A DNA stretch of 47,341 nt, from positions 1-47,341 of the forward strand of contig PBSM01000317.1 of NCBI GenBank assembly GCA_002726245.1, given 5' to 3'. Below are positions 40,272-47,341 of the stretch, in pieces (positions within the stretch are counted from its first letter, which is position 1; the number at the start of each line of letters is the position of its first letter). The notes under the pieces were generated by a model. That model saw only the letters and a program-made list of their open reading frames with translations. It made no database searches and was not told where the DNA came from. A program made the position numbers and the translations under genes. The DNA is from Planctomycetaceae bacterium (GTDB lineage: Bacteria > Planctomycetota > Planctomycetia > Pirellulales > Pirellulaceae).

Positions 40272-41480
40272 ATGTCCTCAGTCGCCGGCAGTGAAACCCC
40301 GCCTCTTGAAGGCCGACGCGTTGCGTTCGTCGGCAAGCTCGGCGGAGTCACACGCCGCGAATCGCAGCAACTCGTGCGCGATCAGGGTGGGATTCCGGTC
40401 AACAAGTGCTCGGTCGAAGTCGATTTGATCGTGATCGGGGCGGATGAACTTCCACTCGTCGAAGAAAAAGAACTGCTGAGCGAAGAAATCCGTCGAGCCG
40501 CCGGCGAAGGAATGCTCGAAATCATTTCGGAGACGCAACTATGGCAACGCCTCGGTGTGGTCGATGCCGATCAACATGTCCGGCGATTGTATACACCGGC
40601 AATGTTGGCCGAGTTGCTGCAAGTTCCCGTCGCGACGATTCGCCGCTGGCATCGACGCGGGCTGATCGTGCCCGCTCGCGAAGTCCAACGCCTGCCTTAC
40701 TTCGACTTCCAGGAGATTGCGACAGCCCAACAACTTGCCCAACTCGTCGCCAACGGTTCTTCACCGAAGGCCATTGAGAACAGACTGGCAGAGCTGTCTC
40801 GTCTCGTTCCTGACGTCGAACGGCCTCTGGCGCAGTTGTCTGTAATCGTCGAAGGCAAACAGATTCTGCTTCGGCAGGGTGAAGGCTTGATCGAACCCGG
40901 TGGGCAGTTTCGTATCGACTTCGACGCGATCGAGCAAGGCGATTCTGAACCTGAACACAGTTCGGACGCGGAACACTTCGCGACGGTCTCGCTGGCAGAG
41001 CACCTCGCCGAACAATCCGAACCAACAACGCCCGAAGAAATGGTCGATGCGGCATTGGCTTACGAAGACGCTGGTCAATTGGAAGCCGCTGTTGAAATGT
41101 ACCGCGCGGCACTGACCGCGGGTGGTGCTCGCGCTGAGCTTTGCTTCCGCGTTGCGGAGCTACTCTACTTGCTCGGTGACATCGCAGCGGCGCGCGAACG
41201 CTACTTCATGGCGATCGAGTTGGATGAAGACTTCGTCGAAGCTCGCGCAAACCTCGGCTGCGTCCTGGCGGAAACAGGCGAACTAGAACTTGCCGTGGCA
41301 GCTTTCCAAGGCACACTCGCGCATCATCGCGACTATCCCGACGTCCATTATCACTTGGCCCGAGCGCTCGACGAACTCGACCGCCACAGCGAAGCCGATT
41401 CACATTGGCAAGAGTTTCTCGACCTCGCCCCGGATAGCCCTTGGGCGGATGAAGCGAGAGAGCGCTTGTCTACGGGGTAG
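40272..41480 (+). CDS. BRCT - MerR HTH - TPR fusion protein
   Basis: About 402 residues from ATG 40272. A TTG at 40203 is a weaker start that would add 23 residues unlike the family. Residues ~10-85 form a BRCT-like domain (PLEGRRVAFVGKLGGVTRRE onward, with VDLIVIGADE). Residues ~100-170 are a MerR-type helix-turn-helix (YTPAMLAELLQVPVATIRRW, then HRRGLIVPAREVQRLPYFDF). The C-terminal third has tetratricopeptide repeats (PEEMVDAALAYEDAGQLEAA, ARANLGCVLAETGELELAVA, VHYHLARALDELDRH). DNA binding by the MerR part is likely. The combination with BRCT and TPR suggests a scaffolded regulator. No effector or target is evident. Confidence 0.82.
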   Translation: MSSVAGSETPPLEGRRVAFVGKLGGVTRRESQQLVRDQGGIPVNKCSVEVDLIVIGADELPLVEEKELLSEEIRRAAGEGMLEIISETQLWQRLGVVDADQHVRRLYTPAMLAELLQVPVATIRRWHRRGLIVPAREVQRLPYFDFQEIATAQQLAQLVANGSSPKAIENRLAELSRLVPDVERPLAQLSVIVEGKQILLRQGEGLIEPGGQFRIDFDAIEQGDSEPEHSSDAEHFATVSLAEHLAEQSEPTTPEEMVDAALAYEDAGQLEAAVEMYRAALTAGGARAELCFRVAELLYLLGDIAAARERYFMAIELDEDFVEARANLGCVLAETGELELAVAAFQGTLAHHRDYPDVHYHLARALDELDRHSEADSHWQEFLDLAPDSPWADEARERLSTG

Positions 41481-42150
41481 TCTTGCGGCGGTCCTCGGCC
41501 CGATGCCAGAACGCAATCGCCCCGGCAGCGAGTAGCGCAGCGATGGCGACGATGGCGCAAACGGGTGCTATCACATCGGACAGGATCGGATTGTCCGGCA
41601 GACTCCACATAATGACGTGGATACACACGACCATCCAGAAGGCCGCGCTCACTAAGTTGAGTGCTCGTCCCTGAATCCTTTTCCGCCGGGCGAGCCCGAC
41701 CACGAACCCTACGATCGTCAGAACGAGAGACGCCCAAAAGAACCATCCGCTGGCCTGAAACGCCAGATCGACCCAAGCAGCCTGGAAGAGTGGAAGTGCG
41801 ATCGCACCATTGGCTTGCGAAACGCTGAAAATGGCGCAGCTCATGCAGAGTGTCCAACAGACAGCCGCCACCTCGATCCACCATCGGGCTCGGGTAGGGC
41901 CGAATACTCCAAGCCGCAAGATCTGACGCCTTGAACGGCGAAGGAAATACAGAGTCGCCACCGTGTCGAGAAGTCCAACAACCGTAATGCCCCAAGCAAG
42001 CCCGATTTCCAACTCGGCCCAGCATATGAGCAGCAAGGGCAGGATGCTGAAAACGAGCGCATGGCTGCTCCAACCGGGCGAATGGCCGTTGTTCATGCGG
42101 CGAAGGCCGCAATCGAAGATCCATAAAGTGTGTCTGGCTCGCTCGAACAT
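41470..42150 (-). CDS. multi-pass membrane protein, function unknown
   Basis: About 226 residues from ATG 42150 (GTG 42159 and ATG 42096 are alternatives; ribosome-binding sites are poor). There are five to six hydrophobic segments, including FSILPLLLICWAELEIGLAW, WIEVAAVCWTLCMSCAIF, GWFFWASLVLTIVGFVVGLA, SAAFWMVVCIHVIMWSL and VIAPVCAIVAIAALLAAGAI. Its end overlaps the 3' end of the BRCT-MerR-TPR gene by 11 bases, tail to tail. It lies 15 bases after the DUF1028 gene on the same strand and may be co-transcribed. Not recognised. Confidence 0.65.
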   Translation of the reverse strand: MFERARHTLWIFDCGLRRMNNGHSPGWSSHALVFSILPLLLICWAELEIGLAWGITVVGLLDTVATLYFLRRSRRQILRLGVFGPTRARWWIEVAAVCWTLCMSCAIFSVSQANGAIALPLFQAAWVDLAFQASGWFFWASLVLTIVGFVVGLARRKRIQGRALNLVSAAFWMVVCIHVIMWSLPDNPILSDVIAPVCAIVAIAALLAAGAIAFWHRAEDRRKTTP

Positions 42151-42165
42151 CGAGGCCACATTGAC

Positions 42166-42954
42166 TCACGGAGTGGGCGGCTTGGGTGTCGGCCTTGTCT
42201 CGCACGGATGGTGGAACGGTAGTTGGCCACCACGCCATACACCCTTGGCCTCGTGCTTGATTTCAGCGTAATCACGGAGTAGCTCGATGACGGCGTCGTC
42301 GCTTTCATCGACGCACAACGAGAACCAGTCGCCTTCGACATCCGCTTTGGCAACTCGGATTCCGGCCGCTAGCCGACCGCGGTGATCTCCTCCGGCACAG
42401 TCTCCAGCGACCAATGCGGCCATAAGCCGATCGGACAGGCTGCCCTTCGTGTCTTCGAATCCTTCTGCCATCGCGACAATGATCTCGCGACCGGTGAGCG
42501 TGTTGCCTTGAACGCAGTAATGCTTGCCGGTCATGGCTCCGAAATAGTAACTGTTCTTGCCGGAAGCGGTTGGGTTATGCACGGCCGTTCGCCCGTGGAT
42601 GTCGGCGATCGCGAGCTGGCGTTGCTCGGCGTGTTCATCGTCTTTCAGAAGATCCAGAAACACCTCTTCGGGACGTTTGCCTTGTTCGAGCATATCAAGA
42701 GCCTGCTCGCCCCACTTGGGCACATGCCAATGCTGCGTGCAGAAAGCTCCGACGCCAGCCCGGACGTACGGTACGACTTTGCCGACGGCTGGATACTTGC
42801 TCGCGACAGCGGCTCCGCAGAGTCCGGTTTCGGGATCGACCGCGACGATCGAGAACGTAGCGGTTTTCTCGGGTAATGGCAGGTTATCTTGCCCAAAGGC
42901 GAGGTGAGCACTGAAGGTAAGCATGATCGAGAGTCCCATCGCCAAGCGTGACAT
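42166..42954 (-). CDS. DUF1028 protein, putative exported Ntn-hydrolase-like
   Basis: A 262-residue protein with a signal peptide (LAMGLSIMLTFSAHLAFGQD, cut near FGQ). The DUF1028 signature follows: TATFSIVAVDPETGLCGAAV, ASKYPAVGKVVPYVRAGVGA and FCTQHW. Later come QRQLAIADIHGRTAVHNPTA, HYCVQGNTLTG and SDRLMAALVAGDCAGGDHRG. The fold is related to N-terminal-nucleophile hydrolases; the reaction is not established. GGAGG lies 7 bases before the ATG. The upstream 90 bases contain a GTAGGTCCC-type repeat. Confidence 0.85.
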   Translation of the reverse strand: MSRLAMGLSIMLTFSAHLAFGQDNLPLPEKTATFSIVAVDPETGLCGAAVASKYPAVGKVVPYVRAGVGAFCTQHWHVPKWGEQALDMLEQGKRPEEVFLDLLKDDEHAEQRQLAIADIHGRTAVHNPTASGKNSYYFGAMTGKHYCVQGNTLTGREIIVAMAEGFEDTKGSLSDRLMAALVAGDCAGGDHRGRLAAGIRVAKADVEGDWFSLCVDESDDAVIELLRDYAEIKHEAKGVWRGGQLPFHHPCETRPTPKPPTP

Positions 42955-42988
42955 TTAGCATCCTCCAATGTGCGTCCTTTCTCCGGGG

Positions 42989-43050
42989 CAGGACCTGCAA
43001 CTGTTGCGAGCCGCTGCGCTGACAGGTCCCGCTCGGCGAGCAGGACCTAC
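42989..43050. repeat. palindromic repeat, GTAGGTCCC family, copy 3
   Basis: GCAGGACCTGCAACTGTTGC, then CAGGTCCCGCTCGGCGAGCA and GGACCTAC. It is a degenerate copy. Its last bases, read on the minus strand, are GTAGGTCC, and the TAG in them is the stop codon of the neighbouring YbaK gene (43047-43049). Confidence 0.75.
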
Positions 43051-43520
43051 TTGCAAGCCTCGGCGAACATACCGATCTGGGGCTGTTCGACACGGATGAA
43101 ATCTTCGTACGCCATGCTAATCGAAATCGAATGGTCGCCGGCATTAAAATTGATCACCGACTCGTCTCGAAGCAACTCGTCACAGTAGGTCTTGAGGTCG
43201 AACAGCGAGCCGAACGGTGGAATCGAGCCGGGCTTGAGGCCTGTCATTTCGAGAACTTCCTCGCGGTTCGCAAAACGCAAACTACGCAGGCCCAATCGCT
43301 TACGAACTTCCTTACTAGCCAAACGCTTATCCGCTGGCAGCACGAACATGAGAAATGCGTCACCTGCTTTGCAGATTAACGCCTTGGCACCGCTTGAGAG
43401 CGAGGTGCCTCGGACTTGGGCGGCTTCTTCGCTGGTGAAGACCGGCTCATGTTCGAAGACGTCAAACGTGGCATCACGGTCACGAAGCATCGCTGATAGT
43501 CGGTCGAAGACGCTTGCCAT
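43047..43520 (-). CDS. YbaK/EbsC-type aminoacyl-tRNA deacylase
   Basis: A 157-residue single-domain protein: FDVFEHEPVFTSEEAAQVRG, GAKALICKAGDAFLMFVLPA then DKRLASKEVRKRLG, and the late LKPGSIPPFGSLFDLKTYCD typical of the YbaK/ProX fold. The family hydrolyses mis-charged aminoacyl-tRNAs such as Cys-tRNA-Pro or Ala-tRNA-Pro; which one this enzyme uses cannot be read from the sequence. The stop codon TAG is part of the adjacent palindromic repeat, so the last residue(s) may have been set by the insertion. It is divergent from the membrane protein at 43810; the 289 bases between them hold no gene. Confidence 0.88.
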   Translation of the reverse strand: MASVFDRLSAMLRDRDATFDVFEHEPVFTSEEAAQVRGTSLSSGAKALICKAGDAFLMFVLPADKRLASKEVRKRLGLRSLRFANREEVLEMTGLKPGSIPPFGSLFDLKTYCDELLRDESVINFNAGDHSISISMAYEDFIRVEQPQIGMFAEACK

Positions 43521-43809
43521 TTTGTGACCGTAGTTGTGTGACCCCAGTCGTCAGACCGGCAACGGACTATTATCACCCAACCCACGCAGGGTTGGACTAA
43601 ATCGTACCGTTCGCAGTAGTTTTGTCGATCAGCAAAAAACGATTTGTCGTGGCGGAAGCCTTGAAATACGCACAACACGCTTTATGCTGATGGATTACCT
43701 TGCGAACAGTATCTTCACTCTCGGCGAAAGGATCGCCTGACGTCTCTGCTGGAAAGAGAACAGAGCTGAGATTCGGCAGCATTGTTAAGGCAGGCGGCGT
43801 TAAGGAAGC

Positions 43810-45426
43810 ATGAGCGAGTTTCTGTTTGAGTATCATCCGGTCCACCCGACGACATGGGTCTACTTGTCGTCGCTGTTGATGCTGGGCGTCTTTTTTAAGT
43901 TCAGCCGCTTTTGGAGCGTACGCAACATTGACTTGGTGTTGCTGCTCCTACTCGCTCCGGGGCTCCTGACGGTCCAGTTTGGCGAAGAGCGGGCGCGCGA
44001 AGATCAAGTCGAGAAGGAACTCACGGCGTTAAGTGCTGAATTCGTCGAAGTCGCGGAGGAGCCGGGAATCGACGACACGGCGAACGACCCGAGTGAAGAG
44101 CAGCCGGTCGAAGACGAAGTGGCGAGTGAACCGGCGCCACCGAACTCGAATTCGCGCGAGCCGGAAGCGGGCATCGAACCCGACACAGATCCTACTTCCG
44201 CAGATATAGCGTACGCAGAACTGGCCGCCGCCGATGGACAACTCGACGTTGAATCCGACAGTGGAGCCACTCGGCTGAGCGGCAAAGCCGTCATGCTCAT
44301 CGGATACATCTGGTTGTGGGTAGTGCTTGGCTTGCTGCTGGCTCGCTTACTGCTCGACGCAACGATGGTGCGCCGGCCGCTTTTGGAGCCGAATCTATCG
44401 ACAGGTGGATTGGCATTCCTGGGATGCTCGCTTTTCGTTTTCTTGATGGCGAACGTTATCAATGGACCAGCGACAGCGGATGATTTGGCCGGAGCTCGCA
44501 GTGCCGGTGAACTGCTGGCCGGCGTTTCCGATGGCGAGTTAACTGATGACCTGGACCGCCACGGCCCGGGAAATGCACTGCTCCACTCGATTCCGAGTCT
44601 GGTAACCACGCCGCTCAATTGGGAAGAGTCTGAGTCAGCCGACGTGCATTATGTACGCACCGCCAAGGTGATGGCGCTCATGTCGCATCTAGCCGTGGTG
44701 CTGGGCATCATCGCTATTGGCTACCGGCACTTCGGCAATATCAAGATGGGAATTGGTGCGGCGACACTTTACTTGATGCTTCCGTATACATCGCAGATGA
44801 CGGGCCGCGTCGATCACGTGCTACCTGCCTCGCTACTCGTCTGGGCCATCGTTTCCTATCGGCGTCCGCTCGTGGCAGGAAGCCTCCTAGGTTTGGCAGG
44901 CGGGGTCGCTTACTACCCACTGTTTCTGCTACCGCTTTGGGTGAGCTTTTATTGGCAACGAGGATTGGGACGATTCGTGACCGGGATGTTGGTGACGATT
45001 GGAATCTGCGTCTGCTCGTTGCTTTTCGTTTCCGCGGACATCGCGGACTTCGGGGCTAATGTTCAGAGAATGTTCGGCTTGCGTTGGCCAAGACTCGATA
45101 ACTTGCACGGTGTTTGGAAACTAGGTTGGGACCCAATCTATCGGCTTCCAGTTATTGCCGCTTTTCTTGCGCTGTGCAGTGCCTTTGCCCTTTGGCCAGC
45201 ACAGAAGAACCTTGGCACCTTGCTTAGCTGTTCTGCTGCGATCATGGTTGCGACGCAAGCGTGGCACGGCGATGGTGGTGGTCTGTACATGGCTTGGTTC
45301 CTGCCGCTCACGCTGCTAACGATCTTCCGCCCCAATCTCGAAGACCGCGTCGCGCTGAGCGTGCTGGAAGAGTCGTGGCTTCCGCGACGTCGGTTTCACT
45401 TGACCCACATCGATTGCGCGGCATAG
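43810..45426 (+). CDS. large multi-pass membrane protein, possibly GT-C glycosyltransferase-like
   Basis: A 538-residue protein with about nine to ten hydrophobic segments. A long acidic, proline-rich insert (residues ~60-140: EEPGIDDTANDPSEEQPVED and onward) follows the second helix. The segments MALMSHLAVVLGIIAIGYRH, MGIGAATLYLMLPYTSQMTG, RVDHVLPASLLVWAIVSYRR and LLGLAGGVAYYPLFLLPLW resemble the membrane core of GT-C type mannosyltransferases. No catalytic DxD in the first loop can be assigned, so this is a guess. AAGGA lies 3-4 bases before the ATG. Confidence 0.65.
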   Translation: MSEFLFEYHPVHPTTWVYLSSLLMLGVFFKFSRFWSVRNIDLVLLLLLAPGLLTVQFGEERAREDQVEKELTALSAEFVEVAEEPGIDDTANDPSEEQPVEDEVASEPAPPNSNSREPEAGIEPDTDPTSADIAYAELAAADGQLDVESDSGATRLSGKAVMLIGYIWLWVVLGLLLARLLLDATMVRRPLLEPNLSTGGLAFLGCSLFVFLMANVINGPATADDLAGARSAGELLAGVSDGELTDDLDRHGPGNALLHSIPSLVTTPLNWEESESADVHYVRTAKVMALMSHLAVVLGIIAIGYRHFGNIKMGIGAATLYLMLPYTSQMTGRVDHVLPASLLVWAIVSYRRPLVAGSLLGLAGGVAYYPLFLLPLWVSFYWQRGLGRFVTGMLVTIGICVCSLLFVSADIADFGANVQRMFGLRWPRLDNLHGVWKLGWDPIYRLPVIAAFLALCSAFALWPAQKNLGTLLSCSAAIMVATQAWHGDGGGLYMAWFLPLTLLTIFRPNLEDRVALSVLEESWLPRRRFHLTHIDCAA

Positions 45427-45650
45427 CCCAACCTAAGCTGCTTCCCAGCCGGCTGCGGCGAATCGATACAGCAGATGCCGCGAGATGCAACGCTCGGATG
45501 CCTCGACTTGAGACGCTCGCGATCCCGCCGGCGTTTGTAACTCCTTACTGGCGCTCGGATTGCCAACGCCGCGAGCGGCGTTCCTGCTTTTGGCACGGGG
45601 TCTGCCTAATCTCTCTCATCCAGGGCTATCTCTGCGCATGGAGCAAATCT

Positions 45651-46133
45651 ATGAAGACGCGCGTGATGCAACACAAAGATGGAAGACGGGAAGTCGTGCG
45701 AGTGTTGACGACCGAAGAGCTGGTGTCATGGTCGGCGGAACACCCGCTGGCGTACGAGAAGAGTATCGTCTGGTTAGAGAATACCGAGCGACTCCGTTAC
45801 GTGCGCGTCGCACAGGTCCGCTGTGCGACAAGTCGTCGCGGTCCGCTCCTGGTGAACACCGGCGAGCGAGTCGTTGGCTACTCGAAGCTCATGCCCGACG
45901 CGCCGCGCGACAAGCAAACGCATCGCTACTGCCGTCGGCTTTTTTATCTGACCGCGTCGGATCGCGAACAAGAAACCGAGACTCTACCCAACAGCGCAAT
46001 CGACCCACGCACCGTGTTGCCGGGTGTCGAAGGGATCGCACCGGCCAACAAGAGCCGGCGCGCGGCAAGGACAAAGAGAGCCGAGACAGCAACTCGGCGG
46101 GATGAGAAAGCGCTCCGTGCAAAGTCGCAATAG
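45651..46133 (+). CDS. small basic protein, function unknown
   Basis: 160 residues from ATG 45651, preferred over a longer frame from 45261 because GGAG lies 7 bases upstream and the extra sequence overlaps the previous gene. It opens MKTRVMQHKDGRREVVRVLT and has an aromatic/basic middle (HRYCRRLFYLTASDREQE). It ends in a strongly basic tail (NKSRRAARTKRAETATRRDE then KALRAKSQ) that suggests nucleic-acid binding. No domain recognised. Confidence 0.55.
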   Translation: MKTRVMQHKDGRREVVRVLTTEELVSWSAEHPLAYEKSIVWLENTERLRYVRVAQVRCATSRRGPLLVNTGERVVGYSKLMPDAPRDKQTHRYCRRLFYLTASDREQETETLPNSAIDPRTVLPGVEGIAPANKSRRAARTKRAETATRRDEKALRAKSQ

Positions 46134-46384
46134 GCTTGGCTCCGAACAGCGCTGTTGTCCCGTACGCTTCCTCTGAGTCACATCGACGACGGTTCTGCGG
46201 CTTTCTAGGCGATCGCGTTACACCGCACGGATGGGCCGTAACCTGATACGAACAACACGCTTAAACTCACTGTGTGAACTATTTCACATCTGTTGGCCTG
46301 CCGTCTGCTTCCATGAGATCACGTCGTTTTTTTGCGAAAGACCCATCGTTAACACCAGCTTCCAGGGAAGCAAGGGAGGCCAAC

Positions 46385-47041
46385 ATGTTCCACACTCCAA
46401 CGATCGTCGCCACCACGCTGTTAGTCATCGGTTCGTTACTTGGCACGCAAGCCAACGCTGAACACCTGTACGATCCAGTCAGTCTCTTGCCCGCCGCTTG
46501 TGAGCTCAAAGACACCATCTGTGCCTTCGAGGCAGTCATTTCTGAGCGGCCCACAACCTCTTACACTCTGTATCAAGTGAAGGCTCTGCGGAAGAGCGCT
46601 GAGCAGTTCCACGAACTGGTTCGTTGCAAGGCTCCACTAGCACACGTAAAGACCAGTTTCCATCGCGTTTGCGCATACGCCGCGAGAATCGATCGCCGAT
46701 TGTGGAGAAGCTGCGGCTTCCGACCAGATCGCGAGCTGGCAACCACTTGGAGATACGTTCAGGAGGAGATGGAGGCAGTCCGCTGCTTGCTCGCAGGAAA
46801 TGCCGTCGCGCCGCCAGCAGTCGGATACGACTTCCCCGGACGCTCTGGCTTCGATCGCACCGCACCGAGCTTCAACGCGCCTCGACATGGCCAACCGCCA
46901 AGTCGGTTCGACAGTCGCCCCGAGTTGCTTCCGCCGCCACCAGCTCACGCACCATCTTCGCGCCCGGCGAGGCCAATTCCGGACACGCGAACGACGCGAG
47001 CCGAAGCGTTGGAGACTCTGCTTCTATCGCTGCTTCGATAG
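46385..47041 (+). CDS. exported proline-rich protein, function unknown
   Basis: 218 residues from ATG 46385; AGGGAGG lies 6 bases upstream, which decides against the in-frame start at 46274. The signal peptide TIVATTLLVIGSLLGTQANA is cut probably after ANA. The middle is helical with four well-spaced Cys (AACELKDTICAFEAV, HELVRCK, VCAYAARIDRRLWRSCGFR). The C-terminal third is rich in P, R and S (PELLPPPPAHAPSSRPARPI). A hairpin terminator follows 25 bases after the stop. Confidence 0.7.
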   Translation: MFHTPTIVATTLLVIGSLLGTQANAEHLYDPVSLLPAACELKDTICAFEAVISERPTTSYTLYQVKALRKSAEQFHELVRCKAPLAHVKTSFHRVCAYAARIDRRLWRSCGFRPDRELATTWRYVQEEMEAVRCLLAGNAVAPPAVGYDFPGRSGFDRTAPSFNAPRHGQPPSRFDSRPELLPPPPAHAPSSRPARPIPDTRTTRAEALETLLLSLLR

Positions 47042-47065
47042 CAACGCAACTGAGCCCAGACATGC

Positions 47066-47104
47066 GAGCTGCCAAGTGTCCGGCTTGGCAGCTCGTTTCT
47101 TGAA
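47066..47104 (+). terminator. Rho-independent terminator
   Basis: GAGCTGCCAAG (47066-47076) and CTTGGCAGCTC (47084-47094) form a perfect 11-base stem around TGTCCGG. GTTTCTT follows. Confidence 0.8.
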
Positions 47105-47257
47105 GCCGCATCGACAGGGTTGACTTTGCGGCCTGTAGCGAATGTGAGGGCATCGCCGGTGTGCGCGACTAGAAAAGGGCTTCCGGCCGCTTCCGGCAAC
47201 TTCATGCTCCGTCTTTGGCCGTTATAATCAGGACTAACGCACTAGTGCTTTGTGACA

Positions 47258-47339
47258 GCTAAAAAGTGGGGTAAGCATCCTGCTTGCCATATGAATGGGG
47301 GCGTAAAAATCGCAAGCTGGAAGCTTACGCCACTTTACT
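47258..47339. repeat. palindromic repeat, AAAGTGGCGTAAGC family, at the window end
   Basis: AAAGTGGGGTAAGCATCCTG with CTTGC faces GCAAGCTGGAAGCTTACGCC with ACTTT. The arms are complementary apart from a few mismatches. The 217 bases before it (47042-47257) hold only the terminator and no gene. Confidence 0.75.
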
Positions 47340-47341
47340 AA

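Noticed and set aside
45261..45650. Longer start for the basic protein at 45651
   Set aside because: The extension overlaps the preceding membrane-protein gene, is arginine-rich shadow sequence and lacks a ribosome-binding site.

Overview
The window looks like a chromosome segment of a planctomycete, probably of the Pirellulales type. The evidence is a DUF1559 (prepilin-like) exported protein, a Tat-exported DUF1501 protein, a MoxR / DUF58 / BatA-like / very large membrane-protein operon, repeat-rich exported proteins, a BRCT-MerR-TPR fusion and a dense population of palindromic intergenic repeats. No phage, plasmid, insertion sequence, rRNA or CRISPR array was seen.

Layout. (1) 1-2.7 kb is decayed DNA: the 5' half of a tRNA-Leu joined to a glycosyltransferase remnant, a frameshifted sulfotransferase, and a broken ParDE-like toxin-antitoxin pair. 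The pair lies between two copies of the tail of a four-cluster ferredoxin gene. (2) 1.7-4.8 kb holds that ferredoxin, an FAD/NAD(P) oxidoreductase and a MoaD-like protein. These are the accessory parts of an AOR (tungsten aldehyde oxidoreductase) locus, but no catalytic subunit is present in the window. (3) 4.8-12.4 kb holds two small membrane proteins, a Ski2-like helicase, a DUF1501 protein, a globin gene with a nonsense codon and soluble transhydrogenase SthA. (4) 12.9-29.3 kb is a long same-strand operon: MoxR ATPase, DUF58 protein, BatA-like vWA membrane protein, vWA/amidotransferase-like membrane protein, a very large DUF4175-like membrane protein split by an in-frame TGA, two paralogous exported proteins, a prenyltransferase-repeat protein and a 953-residue protein with a C-terminal thioredoxin domain. 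(5) 29.5-31.9 kb is the DUF1559 protein. (6) 32.2-37.3 kb is a probable lysine / 2-aminoadipate catabolic cluster: aminoadipate-semialdehyde dehydrogenase, class III aminotransferase, DUF1338 2-oxoadipate dioxygenase/decarboxylase and a two-subunit ThDP decarboxylase. (7) 37.4-47.3 kb holds miscellaneous genes: HEAT-repeat protein, VTxxP-type repeat exported protein, BRCT-MerR-TPR regulator, membrane proteins, DUF1028, YbaK and two small hypotheticals.

The most striking feature is the palindromic repeats and what genes do with them. At least eight families occur. Some copies are translated in frame inside proteins (helicase, vWA protein). Others form the N-terminal extension in front of the signal peptides of three consecutive exported proteins. 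Others fill two small ORFs that overlap both neighbouring genes by ATGA and so keep the operon's translational coupling. One half-copy supplies the Shine-Dalgarno sequence of the semialdehyde dehydrogenase gene, and one supplies the stop codon of ybaK. This behaviour resembles that of Rickettsia palindromic elements and is the best candidate here for something under-described.

Several genes are broken by single-base changes: two frameshifts in 1-1.5 kb, two in the toxin-antitoxin pair, one nonsense codon in the globin and one in the DUF4175-like gene. Some may be assembly errors and should be checked against reads.
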